A stretch of DNA of 64,000 nucleotides from Terriglobia bacterium. GTDB taxonomy: Bacteria > Acidobacteriota > Terriglobia > Terriglobales > Acidobacteriaceae. Positions within the stretch are counted from its first letter, which is position 1; the number at the start of each line of letters is the position of its first letter. A program made the position numbers and the translations under genes. This document shows positions 1 to 7,771 of the stretch, piece after piece. A model generated the notes under the pieces. That model was not told where the DNA came from, did no database searches, and saw only the letters and a list, made by a program, of their open reading frames with translations. The stretch is taken from contig JAIQFH010000006.1 of NCBI GenBank assembly GCA_020073385.1, positions 1 through 64,000 on the forward strand. Direction: 5' to 3'.

Positions 1-134
1 AACCATGTATGACGAAATCGGCGTTGTCAAGGACACGTCGGCGTGGGGGTGAGGGTTTTGATTTTCTCTTCCCCAGCGTTTTTGATTTTGGTGTTGCCGT
101 TGCTTTGCCGACCAAGGCTCGTTTCCAATCGTAG

Positions 135-222
135 GGTGGGAACGGTCCCACCAGCCATGTATTCAATCCCGCGTAGGACGGGACCATGATTAAGTATTCA
201 AACTCCCACCCTGGGGTGGGAG
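135..222. repeat. three consecutive hairpins downstream of the IS110 transposase
   Basis: Three stem-loops lie in the non-coding stretch past the transposase stop. The first is GGTGGGA/TCCCACC with loop ACGG (135-152). The second is TCCCG/CGGGA (167-183). The third is CTCCCACC/GGTGGGAG with loop CTGG (203-222). The strings TGTATTCAA and AAGTATTCAA lie between stems 1 and 2 and just before stem 3. They could belong to the structured non-coding end of the element or be an unrelated intergenic repeat. The first 134 bases hold no gene that I can see. Confidence 0.5.
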
Positions 223-1371
223 GCAGGGCGCCCATTCACAAAGACGAGGATTTACATCTCCCCAGTGGTTGATCGAGCACTCCCTGCATGCGAACCGGAA
301 GCGTGAAACTGGGCATAGGTGAGTCCGCGCTTCCACATCCACCACAACCGCACTGCTAATTTGCGCGCCACCGCGACCGCGGCGATGGATCGGTTCTTTC
401 TCATCGCCAGCCGGCGATAGCACCGTCCCAACTCGGGCTCCAACCGGGCCGCACTGTGCGCCGCCTCCACCAGCAGGCCTCGCAACAGCGCGCTGCCTTG
501 CTTGCTGATGTGTCCCAGGCGCTGCTTGCCCCCGGAACTGTCTTCCGACGGGATCAGTCCCAGATAGCTGGCCACCTGCTTGCTGCATTCGAAACGCGTC
601 GGTTCTCCGATAGTGAGCACGAACGTCAGTGCGGTGATCGGACCGACTCCGGGATGGCTCATCAAGCGCACCACCTCGGGCCGTTGCTGCGCTTCCTGCT
701 CCACCGCCACATCCAAGGGCGTCGTGCGCTGCTGCAACTCCGACAACAGCTCCAGATTGTCGGTTCGCCGTCGCTGGCTCCAAGGCGGCAACTCGAGAGC
801 GCGAAACTGCTGCTGCCCTTTGCGGCTCCACAGTCCCGGCCGCGGCCCCAGACCTTCGTTCAGCGCCACCGCCCGCAGTTGATTCTTGACCCGCGTGCGC
901 AACTGCACCAGCCGATGCCGATGCAGCACCAACTGCCGCAGGTCCCGCTCCTCGGCCGTCGGTACCCGGATCCGTATCCGCTCGAACCGCCCCTCGTCCA
1001 GCAAGCGCAGCAGCAGCGCCGCGTCCCGCGCGTCGGTCTTCTGCTTGCGCGGTTCGGCCGCCCGAATCTTCGCCGGATCCCCCACCCACAACTCGAATCC
1101 CAACTCGGCCAGTAGCCGCTCGAACCAGCGCGCATGCCCGCTGGCCTCCATGCCCACTCGTACCCTCTGGCCCTGAAGACCACGGTAGAACTGTTCGGCT
1201 GGTTCGCGATGCTCCAACCGCCGCCCGCCGCATTCTCCTCCTTCCGTGTTCACAAACGCGATTTGCTGAAACCTCGGGTGATAATCACAACCTTGTATCC
1301 ACATGTCGGCTCCTTCTCCCGAGTCTTGGTCGTTTCTGCAAAAACAACTGTAACTCGGCTGCGGGAGCCGA
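203..1371 (-). mobile_element. IS110-family insertion sequence (ends not resolved)
   Basis: The element is defined by its transposase. IS110 elements lack long terminal inverted repeats and make no clear target duplication, so the ends cannot be set from one copy. The limits given are the hairpin past the transposase stop and an 8-bp inverted pair upstream of the gene (TCGGCTCC at 1306-1313, GGAGCCGA at 1364-1371). The side upstream of the gene is short because a genome-type dispersed repeat begins near 1386. The longer non-coding end is therefore probably on the low-coordinate side, which would fit the IS1111-like arrangement. Confidence 0.4.
252..1304 (-). CDS. IS110-family transposase (DEDD recombinase)
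   Basis: This 350-residue protein matches the IS110 layout. The N-terminal RuvC-like DEDD domain has D7 (in CDYHPR), E53 (in GMEASG) and D91/D94 (in KTDARDA). The C-terminal transposase_20 domain begins at a helix-hairpin-helix-like stretch (HPGVGPITAL) and continues to SYLGLIPSEDSSGG and the basic KQRLGHISKQGS region where the family's catalytic Ser lies. The start is an ATG with AAGGAG five bases upstream. The reading frame is complete and all acidic residues are present, so it looks functional. Family members cut and rejoin DNA guided by a structured RNA from the element's non-coding end. Confidence 0.93.
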   Translation of the reverse strand: MWIQGCDYHPRFQQIAFVNTEGGECGGRRLEHREPAEQFYRGLQGQRVRVGMEASGHARWFERLLAELGFELWVGDPAKIRAAEPRKQKTDARDAALLLRLLDEGRFERIRIRVPTAEERDLRQLVLHRHRLVQLRTRVKNQLRAVALNEGLGPRPGLWSRKGQQQFRALELPPWSQRRRTDNLELLSELQQRTTPLDVAVEQEAQQRPEVVRLMSHPGVGPITALTFVLTIGEPTRFECSKQVASYLGLIPSEDSSGGKQRLGHISKQGSALLRGLLVEAAHSAARLEPELGRCYRRLAMRKNRSIAAVAVARKLAVRLWWMWKRGLTYAQFHASGSHAGSARSTTGEM

Positions 1372-1385
1372 TCTCGTCATGAAAT

Positions 1386-1462
1386 CACAAAGGACACGAA
1401 GGTCCACGAAGTCAAACCGGTGCTATTTTTCCTTCGTGCTCCTTCGTGTCCTTCGTGGTTTA
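1386..1462 (+). repeat. dispersed CCTTCGTG repeat, inverted pair
   Basis: The right arm (1431-1462) carries three tandem units of the type CCTTCGTG followed by GGTTTA. The left arm (1386-1411) is its degenerate inverse (AAGGACACGAAGG). Related copies in the same orientation occur at about 6466-6507, 13237-13275, 44085-44125 and 62309-62350. Read on the opposite strand it gives meaningless TEDTEGTE-like peptides, so it should not be taken as coding. Confidence 0.75.
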
Positions 1463-1568
1463 TGCCTCTTTCCACCTGGCCCAACAACTCTTGCTTGATC
1501 GGCCAATCAGTGAAATGATTTCAAGTAGAGGTATTTCCACGGCAGAGAATCGCCATCCCGGCATCACC

Positions 1569-1856
1569 ATGCACAAGATCTCGTTCGGCGGCGGGTTTAT
1601 GGGGCTTCTATTCGCCGCGGGCAGTGCGCTGATTTTTGTTCTCGGATTCCCGACCCTGTGGTATTTCGTCGCCCTCGCATTCGCCTTGGGAATTGGGGTA
1701 GCCGTGCTGCTGAGAATCGTGAGTAAAGGCCGGTCCGAACGAAACAAGCCACTCTCGATTCTTTCCGTCTGTGAAGCGAGCGAAAATCGCAAACGTGGCG
1801 AACGTGTGCGCTGGCGCAAATCCTTCAAGATTACGCCCGGGTTGACTTCCGCGTGA
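1569..1856 (+). CDS. small hypothetical membrane protein
   Basis: This is a 95-residue product if translation begins at the ATG before HKISFGGG. Residues of about 8-50 form two closely spaced hydrophobic segments separated by a short PTLW turn. A basic, polar C-terminal tail (SKGRSERNK, GERVRWRK) would be cytosolic. I recognise no family. The frame stays open further upstream, but those codons overlap the dispersed repeat and the coding there is less convincing. The start has no strong ribosome binding site. It lies about 70 bases before the phosphatase-like gene and could share its transcript. Confidence 0.45.
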   Translation: MHKISFGGGFMGLLFAAGSALIFVLGFPTLWYFVALAFALGIGVAVLLRIVSKGRSERNKPLSILSVCEASENRKRGERVRWRKSFKITPGLTSA

Positions 1857-1922
1857 CTCCGGCGCGGATGCCTTGATTCCTCCTTTCGCTTATTCCCCAC
1901 GCCTGTGTAAACTACGGTCGCG

Positions 1923-3563
1923 ATGAGATCGTTCCCCAGGTCAATCGGACTGCGCTCCCTGTTCGCGCTGGTCGCTATTGCAGTCTTCTTCGGGCTACCC
2001 GTCCCGAGTTTGAGTTCCGCCTACAACGGTCATCCCAAGCTCGTTGTCGTGATTGTCATCGATCAGTTCCGCGGCGACTATCTCGAGCGATACCACGACC
2101 AGTTCGGCGACGCCGGATTTCGTCTTCTGCTCGATCATGGCGCTTACTTCCCCAACTGCAATTACAACTACGCCAACACGCGGACCGCTCCCGGCCACTC
2201 GACCCTGTTCACCGGCGCCTACAGCAACGGGCACGGCATCGCCGCCAACGAATGGTGGGATCCCAAAAAGAAGAAGATGGTCACGTCCGTCGAAGATGAC
2301 GACACCAAATCCGTGGGCCTGCCGGACTCCAAAGCTGGCGCCTCCCCTCACAATCTGATGGCGGACACGCTGGGCGACGAACTGAAACTTGCCACCCAAG
2401 GGAGAGCCCGAGTGTTTGGCGTTTCTCTCAAAGACCGCAGCGCCATCCTTCCCGCAGGATTTGCCGGAGATGCTGCCTATTGGATCGATCCAAAGAGCGG
2501 CGTCTGGATCACCTCCACCTACTACCGCAACGATCTCCCGAGGTGGGTGCAGGATTTCAATTCCAGCCGTCCCGCCAAATATTGGGACCGGGAATGGAAG
2601 AATTCGCGAGGCGAGCTTCTTGCCTCGACTGCCCACCGCAAGGCCAAAGACGGTTCCGAAGCCAGCTTCTACGAAGTCATCGGCGGCAGCACCTTCGGCA
2701 ACGAATACGAGCTCGAGTTTGCCAAGGAATTAGTCGTGTACGAAAATGTCGGCCGCGGTCCGGCGACCGACCTGCTCGCCATCAGCCTTTCGCCCAATGA
2801 TATTCTCGGCCACCGCGTCGGACCCGATTCGCCCGAGATGGCGCAAATGGCGCTCGACCTCGATCACGAACTGGCCGACTTCTTCAATTTCCTCGGACAT
2901 CAAGTCGGCTTGGCCGACGTCTGGATTGCTCTCTCCGCCGATCATGGTGTCTCGTCCTTGCCCGATGCGGTGAAGAAACTGCACATTCCTGCCGAGAATG
3001 TCGGCGCATCCAAGATCGAAGAGCAGATCAACGCTGCCATCACTGCCAAGTTCTTCCCCGGACATCCCGCGCCATACGTGAAGCTGGACTACCCACTCGC
3101 ATGGCTTGACCAGGACGCCTTTATCGCCGCTCACGTCCATGAGCGGGACGCGGAGGTTGCTGTCGGAGAGGCCATGAAACAGAGGGGCCTGCGCGACTAC
3201 TACACCAAGTCACAACTGGCCGCAGGCGAAGCTCCCAACACTCCGCTCGGTCGCAAGTACCTGAACAGCTATTCTCCGCATGGAAGCTGGTTCGTCATGG
3301 GTGTTCCCGACATCTACACGGTCGGCCCTGGCGGGGGCACGGATCACACGTCGCCGTACAACTACGACACGCACGTTCCACTCGCCTTCTACGGGCTGCC
3401 GTTCCAGGCAGGAACCTATCGCACCAACGTCGAAACCATCGACCTCGCACCGACACTGGCGTCGCTATTGGGCATCAATGCTCCCACACATGCCGTCGGA
3501 CGTGTCCTCACTGAAGCGCTCGCGCCGCCGCACCGGGGAGCGACTGAAGGAAAGCAGCCATGA
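1923..3563 (+). CDS. exported alkaline phosphatase/phosphodiesterase superfamily protein (PafA-like)
   Basis: This 546-residue protein has a signal peptide (about residues 1-32). It belongs to the type I phosphodiesterase/nucleotide pyrophosphatase branch of the alkaline phosphatase superfamily (PF01663). The metal-site pattern is visible: Asp in VIVIDQFRGD, the nucleophile Thr region TRTAPGHST, an Asp/His pair in SPNDILGHRVGPDS, Asp-His in SADHGVS, and a late His in GTDHTSPYNYDTHVP. It probably hydrolyses phosphate mono- or diesters in the periplasm; the substrate cannot be read from sequence. The stop codon overlaps the pyrD start (ATGA), so the two genes are translationally coupled although they act in different compartments. 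Confidence 0.88.
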   Translation: MRSFPRSIGLRSLFALVAIAVFFGLPVPSLSSAYNGHPKLVVVIVIDQFRGDYLERYHDQFGDAGFRLLLDHGAYFPNCNYNYANTRTAPGHSTLFTGAYSNGHGIAANEWWDPKKKKMVTSVEDDDTKSVGLPDSKAGASPHNLMADTLGDELKLATQGRARVFGVSLKDRSAILPAGFAGDAAYWIDPKSGVWITSTYYRNDLPRWVQDFNSSRPAKYWDREWKNSRGELLASTAHRKAKDGSEASFYEVIGGSTFGNEYELEFAKELVVYENVGRGPATDLLAISLSPNDILGHRVGPDSPEMAQMALDLDHELADFFNFLGHQVGLADVWIALSADHGVSSLPDAVKKLHIPAENVGASKIEEQINAAITAKFFPGHPAPYVKLDYPLAWLDQDAFIAAHVHERDAEVAVGEAMKQRGLRDYYTKSQLAAGEAPNTPLGRKYLNSYSPHGSWFVMGVPDIYTVGPGGGTDHTSPYNYDTHVPLAFYGLPFQAGTYRTNVETIDLAPTLASLLGINAPTHAVGRVLTEALAPPHRGATEGKQP

Positions 3564-4486
3564 GCCCGGCTCTCGATCTCAGCGTCAATGTTGCCGGGAT
3601 TCACCTGAAGAATCCCATCATCGCCGCCAGCGGCACCTTCGGCTACGGAGTCGAATTCGAGGACGTCGTCGAACTCAGCAAGCTTGGCGGATTCGTGGTG
3701 AAAGGCCTGTCGGTGGAGCCGATGATCGGCAATCCTCCGCCGCGCCTCTGGGAGACAGCCGCTGGAATGCTGAATGCCATAGGCCTGCAGAACATCGGCG
3801 CGCAGGCATTCCTCGAAGAGAAACTACCGCACCTGCGTCAGCTCAAGAATATCGTCGTGATGGCCAACGTCTTTGGCTACGCGCGCGAAGATTACGAGCG
3901 TACCATTGAGATTCTGAACGAAGGTGAAGGAATTGCCGCGTATGAGTTGAACGTCTCCTGCCCCAATACCGCGCATGGTGGCATCCAGTTCGGCAGCGAT
4001 CCTCGTTCGCTCGATGAAGTTGTAACGACGGTCAAGCGAGTCGCGCGACGCCCGCTGATCGTCAAGCTCTCTCCAAATGTGACCAGCATCGCGCAGATGG
4101 CCTACGTTGCGCAGGAATCCGGCGCGGATGCCTTGTCCCTGGTGAACACATTCGTGGCGATGGCCATTGACCCGGAAACCCGCAAGCCCCGCATCGCGAA
4201 TGTGACCGCTGGCCTGTCAGGACCGGCCATCAAGCCCATCGCCGTCCGCATGGTCTACGACGCTGCCCACGCCGTAAAGATCCCCGTCATTGGCATGGGA
4301 GGAATCTCTACCGCGGAAGATGTCATTGAATTCATGCTCGCCGGCGCGACAGCCGTGCAGATCGGCACCGCCAGCTACTGGGACCCGTGCGCCACCGAGA
4401 AGATCGTAGATGGCGTGGAGCAATGGTGCAAAGAACGTCACCTCACCCGCATCGCCGACCTGATCGGCGGCATGCAGCTGGAATAA
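3560..4486 (+). CDS. pyrD: dihydroorotate dehydrogenase, class 1B catalytic subunit
   Basis: This 308-residue FMN-dependent TIM-barrel enzyme of pyrimidine synthesis oxidises dihydroorotate to orotate. The N-terminal LKNPIIAASGTFGYG, the active-site Cys134 in ELNVSCPN (class 1 uses Cys, class 2 uses Ser), VIVKLSPN and the FMN-phosphate region GMGGISTAEDVIEFMLAGATAVQIGTA are all present. These features and the length fit class 1B, which normally pairs with the Fe-S/FAD subunit PyrK to use NAD+. No pyrK is visible nearby, so it would have to be elsewhere. It overlaps the preceding phosphatase-like gene by four bases. Confidence 0.95.
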   Translation: MSPALDLSVNVAGIHLKNPIIAASGTFGYGVEFEDVVELSKLGGFVVKGLSVEPMIGNPPPRLWETAAGMLNAIGLQNIGAQAFLEEKLPHLRQLKNIVVMANVFGYAREDYERTIEILNEGEGIAAYELNVSCPNTAHGGIQFGSDPRSLDEVVTTVKRVARRPLIVKLSPNVTSIAQMAYVAQESGADALSLVNTFVAMAIDPETRKPRIANVTAGLSGPAIKPIAVRMVYDAAHAVKIPVIGMGGISTAEDVIEFMLAGATAVQIGTASYWDPCATEKIVDGVEQWCKERHLTRIADLIGGMQLE

Positions 4487-4495
4487 TTGTGTCGT

Positions 4496-4519
4496 AGAGA
4501 CGTAGCTTGCTACGTCTCT
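4496..4519. terminator. perfect 11-bp hairpin after pyrD
   Basis: AGAGACGTAGC and GCTACGTCTCT form an 11-bp perfect stem with a TT loop, ten bases past the pyrD stop and between two convergent genes. There is no U-tract. It may act as a bidirectional terminator or RNA 3'-end stabiliser, or be one copy of a dispersed palindrome. Confidence 0.5.
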
Positions 4520-4531
4520 GCCGCCAGCGTC

Positions 4532-4957
4532 TCAGCGCCAAGCCCCGAGTATCGCCCCCATCGCCGCGTAACACACGAACTGATATCCCGTGTTGATCAT
4601 GTACAGCCGGAACGGTTGCCGGCTAAACAGGGCATTCGTGAACTGCACGGTAGTCACAAAACCCAGCCACACGACCAACCCAATTTTCAGTCCATCAATC
4701 GCCGTCGAGAACCCGGCGACCGCGATCAATTTCCCCAGCACAAACGCCGCCAGGATGCTCGCGATCAGCGACATGAAATACGAAGGTCCGGCGCTCTTCT
4801 GCATCTCGGCAATTTTCGCTTTGTCGTTCGGATCGTAGCCCATCAACTTCATCCAGGGATTGGCGAACAGCGCCGGTGAATACCACAGGAAGCCCACGAC
4901 CATAGTGGCAACAGCAGAGACTAAGACGGCAAAAAGGTTCACTCCCAGGAAGTGCAT
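4532..4957 (-). CDS. DUF1761 family membrane protein
   Basis: This 141-residue protein has four hydrophobic segments. The first runs VNLFAVLVSAVATMVVGFLWYSP, followed by a short loop with MGYDPND. Three more helices occupy the C-terminal half, ending in AAMGAILGAWR. The FLWYSPALF and NPWMK motifs and the overall plan match DUF1761 (PF08570), a family with no assigned function. A GGAGG lies four to five bases before the ATG. It converges on pyrD. Confidence 0.8.
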   Translation of the reverse strand: MHFLGVNLFAVLVSAVATMVVGFLWYSPALFANPWMKLMGYDPNDKAKIAEMQKSAGPSYFMSLIASILAAFVLGKLIAVAGFSTAIDGLKIGLVVWLGFVTTVQFTNALFSRQPFRLYMINTGYQFVCYAAMGAILGAWR

Positions 4958-4993
4958 GGAACCTCCGTCAGATCACTGTTTGGATTGAACTGA

Positions 4994-6310
4994 TTATCGG
5001 CCGCGAGTGTACCAGATCGAACCGGGAGATTTATAGTCCTGTCCTTCACCCCAGACGGCGTGGGTATTGCCCTCGCTATCGATGGCCAGACCGAAGTAAT
5101 CTCCGAAGGGAAAGCGGAATCCGGTGGAAAGAATGTAATCGTAATTTCGCACCGGTCCGGAGAGTCTCGCCTCATCCGACCATGTTGCGCCGCCGTTCGT
5201 CGATGAGCGATAGAACGTATTCCACAGCGGATGCTCAGGATGCCCCGCCTCGCTCAATCGCGCATCCATCCATGCAATGCGAACATCGCCCGGCGCCCCG
5301 GCCACGATCGCCGGGAACCCATGCTCCACTTCCCGGCCCGCTGCCGAAACGCTGCTGCGCGCCGACCACGTTGCTCCACCTGACGTGGAAGATGAGAAGT
5401 AGATCCGCTCCGGCCCGCCATTCACTGCGCCGGCATTCCACAAAGCGTATAGTGCGCCCGCTGTGTCTGATGCCAGCGCGATCTGCGCTCCCAGGAAACC
5501 GTTCCCGCAGCCCTCAGCCTCACACTCCGGAGGCGCGCTGGACTGGTCAAGAAGCAACGTGTTCCAGGTCCTGCCGCCGTCTGCCGAACGGCTGATAAAG
5601 ACACTCACAGCGCGAGTCCGCATCTCCTGCCTTGCGTATGCTGTCCACCCGAAAAAGACGTTGCCCCAGGGATCAATAGTGGCTCCCCCAGCGAGCGACG
5701 ATCCCCGCTCAGCATTCGGATTGACCAAGGCCACCCTGAACGTCTGCCCCGCATCGTGCGAAGCCGCAACCAGGAACTTCTCTTCGCGGTTGAACCCGAC
5801 GTACACATCCGCGCCGCGGACCGTCAACACCGGCTTATCCGTCTCTTCCCGCCCGCGCTCCGCCCATGAAAACGACCAGTTGCGTCCGTAATCGAGCGAG
5901 CGAGCCACCACGATATCCCGTTTATTGTTCTGCAGCCATGAGGCATAGACCGTCTGCCGGTCCACAGGATCGACCACTACTTGCGGATCAAACTGCCCGG
6001 TCGGGAAAGGAAGCACCGGCCTGGACCCACGCCAAGAGGCGCCGTTGTCGTCGCTGATCAGCAGGTTCATCGAAGGAGCGGTGCAAGTCGGACATCCTGG
6101 CACGGCTCCATATTGCGGATAAAGCACGTAAACGTGCCCATGGCCGTCGGCGGCAATCGCAGGTTCCCACTGGTCCCCGGTACGATATCCCAATCGAAGC
6201 TGGGGCGAGAATGCCGAAACCGCCAACGCCGCTTGAGCACAAAAAAGCACCAGTAACAGTGCAGTGTGCGGCACTGTCCGGGAGCTGAGATGGAATCGGC
6301 TGGTTGGCAC
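4994..6310 (-). CDS. exported BNR/Asp-box beta-propeller protein (sialidase-like fold)
   Basis: An exported protein of about 438 residues with repeated Asp-box motifs: SDDNGASW, SLDYGRNW, SHDAGQTF, SADGGRTW, SGGATW and STNGGATW. These are spaced as in a six-bladed sialidase-like propeller. A signal peptide with core TALLLVLFCAQAALA precedes it. The catalytic Arg triad and Tyr of true sialidases cannot be confirmed by eye, so 'sialidase' describes the fold rather than the activity. No ATG exists near the signal peptide. I chose a GTG with AGGA upstream; a TTG 60 bases further upstream and a GTG 36 bases inside are alternatives. Confidence 0.75.
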   Translation of the reverse strand: MPTSRFHLSSRTVPHTALLLVLFCAQAALAVSAFSPQLRLGYRTGDQWEPAIAADGHGHVYVLYPQYGAVPGCPTCTAPSMNLLISDDNGASWRGSRPVLPFPTGQFDPQVVVDPVDRQTVYASWLQNNKRDIVVARSLDYGRNWSFSWAERGREETDKPVLTVRGADVYVGFNREEKFLVAASHDAGQTFRVALVNPNAERGSSLAGGATIDPWGNVFFGWTAYARQEMRTRAVSVFISRSADGGRTWNTLLLDQSSAPPECEAEGCGNGFLGAQIALASDTAGALYALWNAGAVNGGPERIYFSSSTSGGATWSARSSVSAAGREVEHGFPAIVAGAPGDVRIAWMDARLSEAGHPEHPLWNTFYRSSTNGGATWSDEARLSGPVRNYDYILSTGFRFPFGDYFGLAIDSEGNTHAVWGEGQDYKSPGSIWYTRGR

Positions 6311-6465
6311 CGGAGGTATCCTACTGGAGCGACCTGACCGGACTTTACCCGGATTCCCCGATGCCGTCAATTGCCCGGCAAGGTATTCACCATCCTTTTA
6401 CAAACCTGTGACTTTCATAGCCTTTCTGAATCCAATAAGCGAGAATACAGATAGTTCAACGGGGG

Positions 6466-6507
6466 TTCCTCCGTGATCCTCCGTGCCCTCTGTGGTGCAA
6501 GATTTTG
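6466..6507 (+). repeat. dispersed CCTTCGTG-type repeat, copy before msrA
   Basis: A degenerate copy of the repeat at 1431-1462 (TTCCTCCGTGATCCTCCGTG, then CCCTCTGTGG), ending about 17 bases before the msrA start. Any msrA promoter or leader must overlap it. Confidence 0.6.
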
Positions 6508-6523
6508 ACAGGAGTTACTCGAA

Positions 6524-6997
6524 ATGGAGAAAGCGACATTCGCAGCAGGATGTTTCTGGGGAGTAGAAGCCACCTTCCGCCAGTTACCCGGCGTAAGCTC
6601 GACCCGTGTGGGCTATATCGGCGGCCATACCGAGAATCCGTCCTATAAAGAAGTCTGCACCGATCGCACTGGCCACGCCGAGGCAGTAGAGGTTGAGTTC
6701 GATCCCGCCAAGATCGCTTATACTGACCTGCTGAAGGTTTTCTGGGAGAACCACGATCCTACCCAGGTCAACCGTCAGGGCCCCGACTGGGGAACGCAGT
6801 ACCGAACCGCAATCTTCTTCCATTCTCCGGAGCAGCAAGCCCAGGCGCTGGCATCGAAAGACGCGCTCGAGAAGGCGCATCACTACTCCAAGCCGATTGC
6901 CACGCAGATCGTTCCTGCCGTGACGTTCTATCCGGCCGAAGAGTATCACCAGCAGTATCTGGAGAAGCGCGGCCTAGCCAGTTGCCACATTGGCTGA
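6524..6997 (+). CDS. msrA: peptide-methionine (S)-S-oxide reductase
   Basis: This 157-residue enzyme reduces the S-epimer of methionine sulfoxide in proteins or as the free amino acid. The catalytic motif GCFWG is at residues 9-13 with Cys10 as the nucleophile. Further family marks are [30 protein letters not shown] sequence, [21 protein letters not shown] and [13 protein letters not shown]. Length is normal for a single-domain MsrA; no MsrB domain is fused. It has no signal peptide and is therefore cytosolic. AGGAG lies nine bases before the ATG, and a dispersed repeat sits just upstream. Confidence 0.96.
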   Translation: MEKATFAAGCFWGVEATFRQLPGVSSTRVGYIGGHTENPSYKEVCTDRTGHAEAVEVEFDPAKIAYTDLLKVFWENHDPTQVNRQGPDWGTQYRTAIFFHSPEQQAQALASKDALEKAHHYSKPIATQIVPAVTFYPAEEYHQQYLEKRGLASCHIG

Positions 6998-7006
6998 TCG
7001 CTAGAC

Positions 7007-7219
7007 TTTGTGGGGACAGCCGCCTTCGGCTGTCCGTCGCCCGAAGGGCGACTATTGGCTGTGCTACTGCTGAAAGCAGTTCGGCCCCGCTCGATCTATC
7101 CTTCATCTCAGCTGAATTGGCGCTGCAAGGGGGAGGAACGGCCGCTTGCGCGGCCGGACAGCCGAGGGCGGCTGTCTCCACAAAATTCTTCCAGTCTTGC
7201 TGTCTCCACAAAATTCTTC
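7007..7219. repeat. palindromic element with near-perfect terminal inverted repeats
   Basis: The left end (7007-7023) and 7168-7184 are inverted copies differing at 1 of 17 bases (TTTGTGG.GACAGCCGC). Inside are two tight hairpins: GGACAGCCG/CGGCTGTCC (7014-7035) and GTCGCCC/GGGCGAC (7036-7052). The right end is followed by a second direct copy of 21 bases starting GCTGTCTCCACAAAATTC (7171-7191 and 7199-7219). It has no coding capacity. It resembles a REPIN/MITE-type element. Confidence 0.65.
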
Positions 7220-7234
7220 AGATCTGCTGACCGC

Positions 7235-7651
7235 CTACGACGCTTGTGCTGCGGGCTGTCGCGGCCGGAAGAAAAACAGAAGAACGAATCCGCCGACGTA
7301 GAACAGCAAACTCTGCTGCAGCTCGGAGCCGCGGAAGCGAAGCACTAGGCCAAACAGAGCCAGCGCTTCACAGAGGGCGTAGGTCGTGATGTAACCAGTC
7401 TTCCACTGGTTAAGGCTGATATTGTCCTCAGGTTGCGTCGCCAGGGTTGACGCTGCGCGCAACACCAAGGTGCGGCGCACAACGAAGATGGTTCCTACGA
7501 TCCCCACGGCCAGCGTGCTGAAAACGTAGCTCAGCGCCGGATCAATCCTGCGGACGCTTGGTCCCAGAACTTCCCCCACGGCAACGTACAGCAGAATGCT
7601 CAGCAGCATCGACCACTGCACCGTTCTCAGTGTCTTGAGTGACCGCGTCAT
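7235..7651 (-). CDS. hypothetical four-helix membrane protein
   Basis: This 138-residue protein has four hydrophobic segments: about 12-30, 40-60, 85-105 and 115-130. The pattern is two helices, a polar loop with QPEDNISLNQWKTG, then two more helices and a short RPRQPAAQAS tail. I cannot name the family; small proteins of this plan are often left hypothetical. There is no partner gene within 100 bases. Its downstream side abuts the palindromic element. Confidence 0.65.
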   Translation of the reverse strand: MTRSLKTLRTVQWSMLLSILLYVAVGEVLGPSVRRIDPALSYVFSTLAVGIVGTIFVVRRTLVLRAASTLATQPEDNISLNQWKTGYITTYALCEALALFGLVLRFRGSELQQSLLFYVGGFVLLFFFRPRQPAAQAS

Positions 7652-7771
7652 CGAAGTGACATTCTCGCGCGAACCGGGGGAGACGCGTTACACATAACAT
7701 TCTACGGCGGAATCGTTAGTAACTCCGTTCTTTTCTTTGAGGTCAATGTAATCTGAATGTAAAAATGAAGT

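Noticed and set aside
190-1233. Long minus-strand open frame with Ala/Gly/Arg-rich translation overlapping the IS110 transposase
   Set aside because: It is a shadow in another frame of the transposase gene; composition is of the GC-rich artefact type and no domain is seen.
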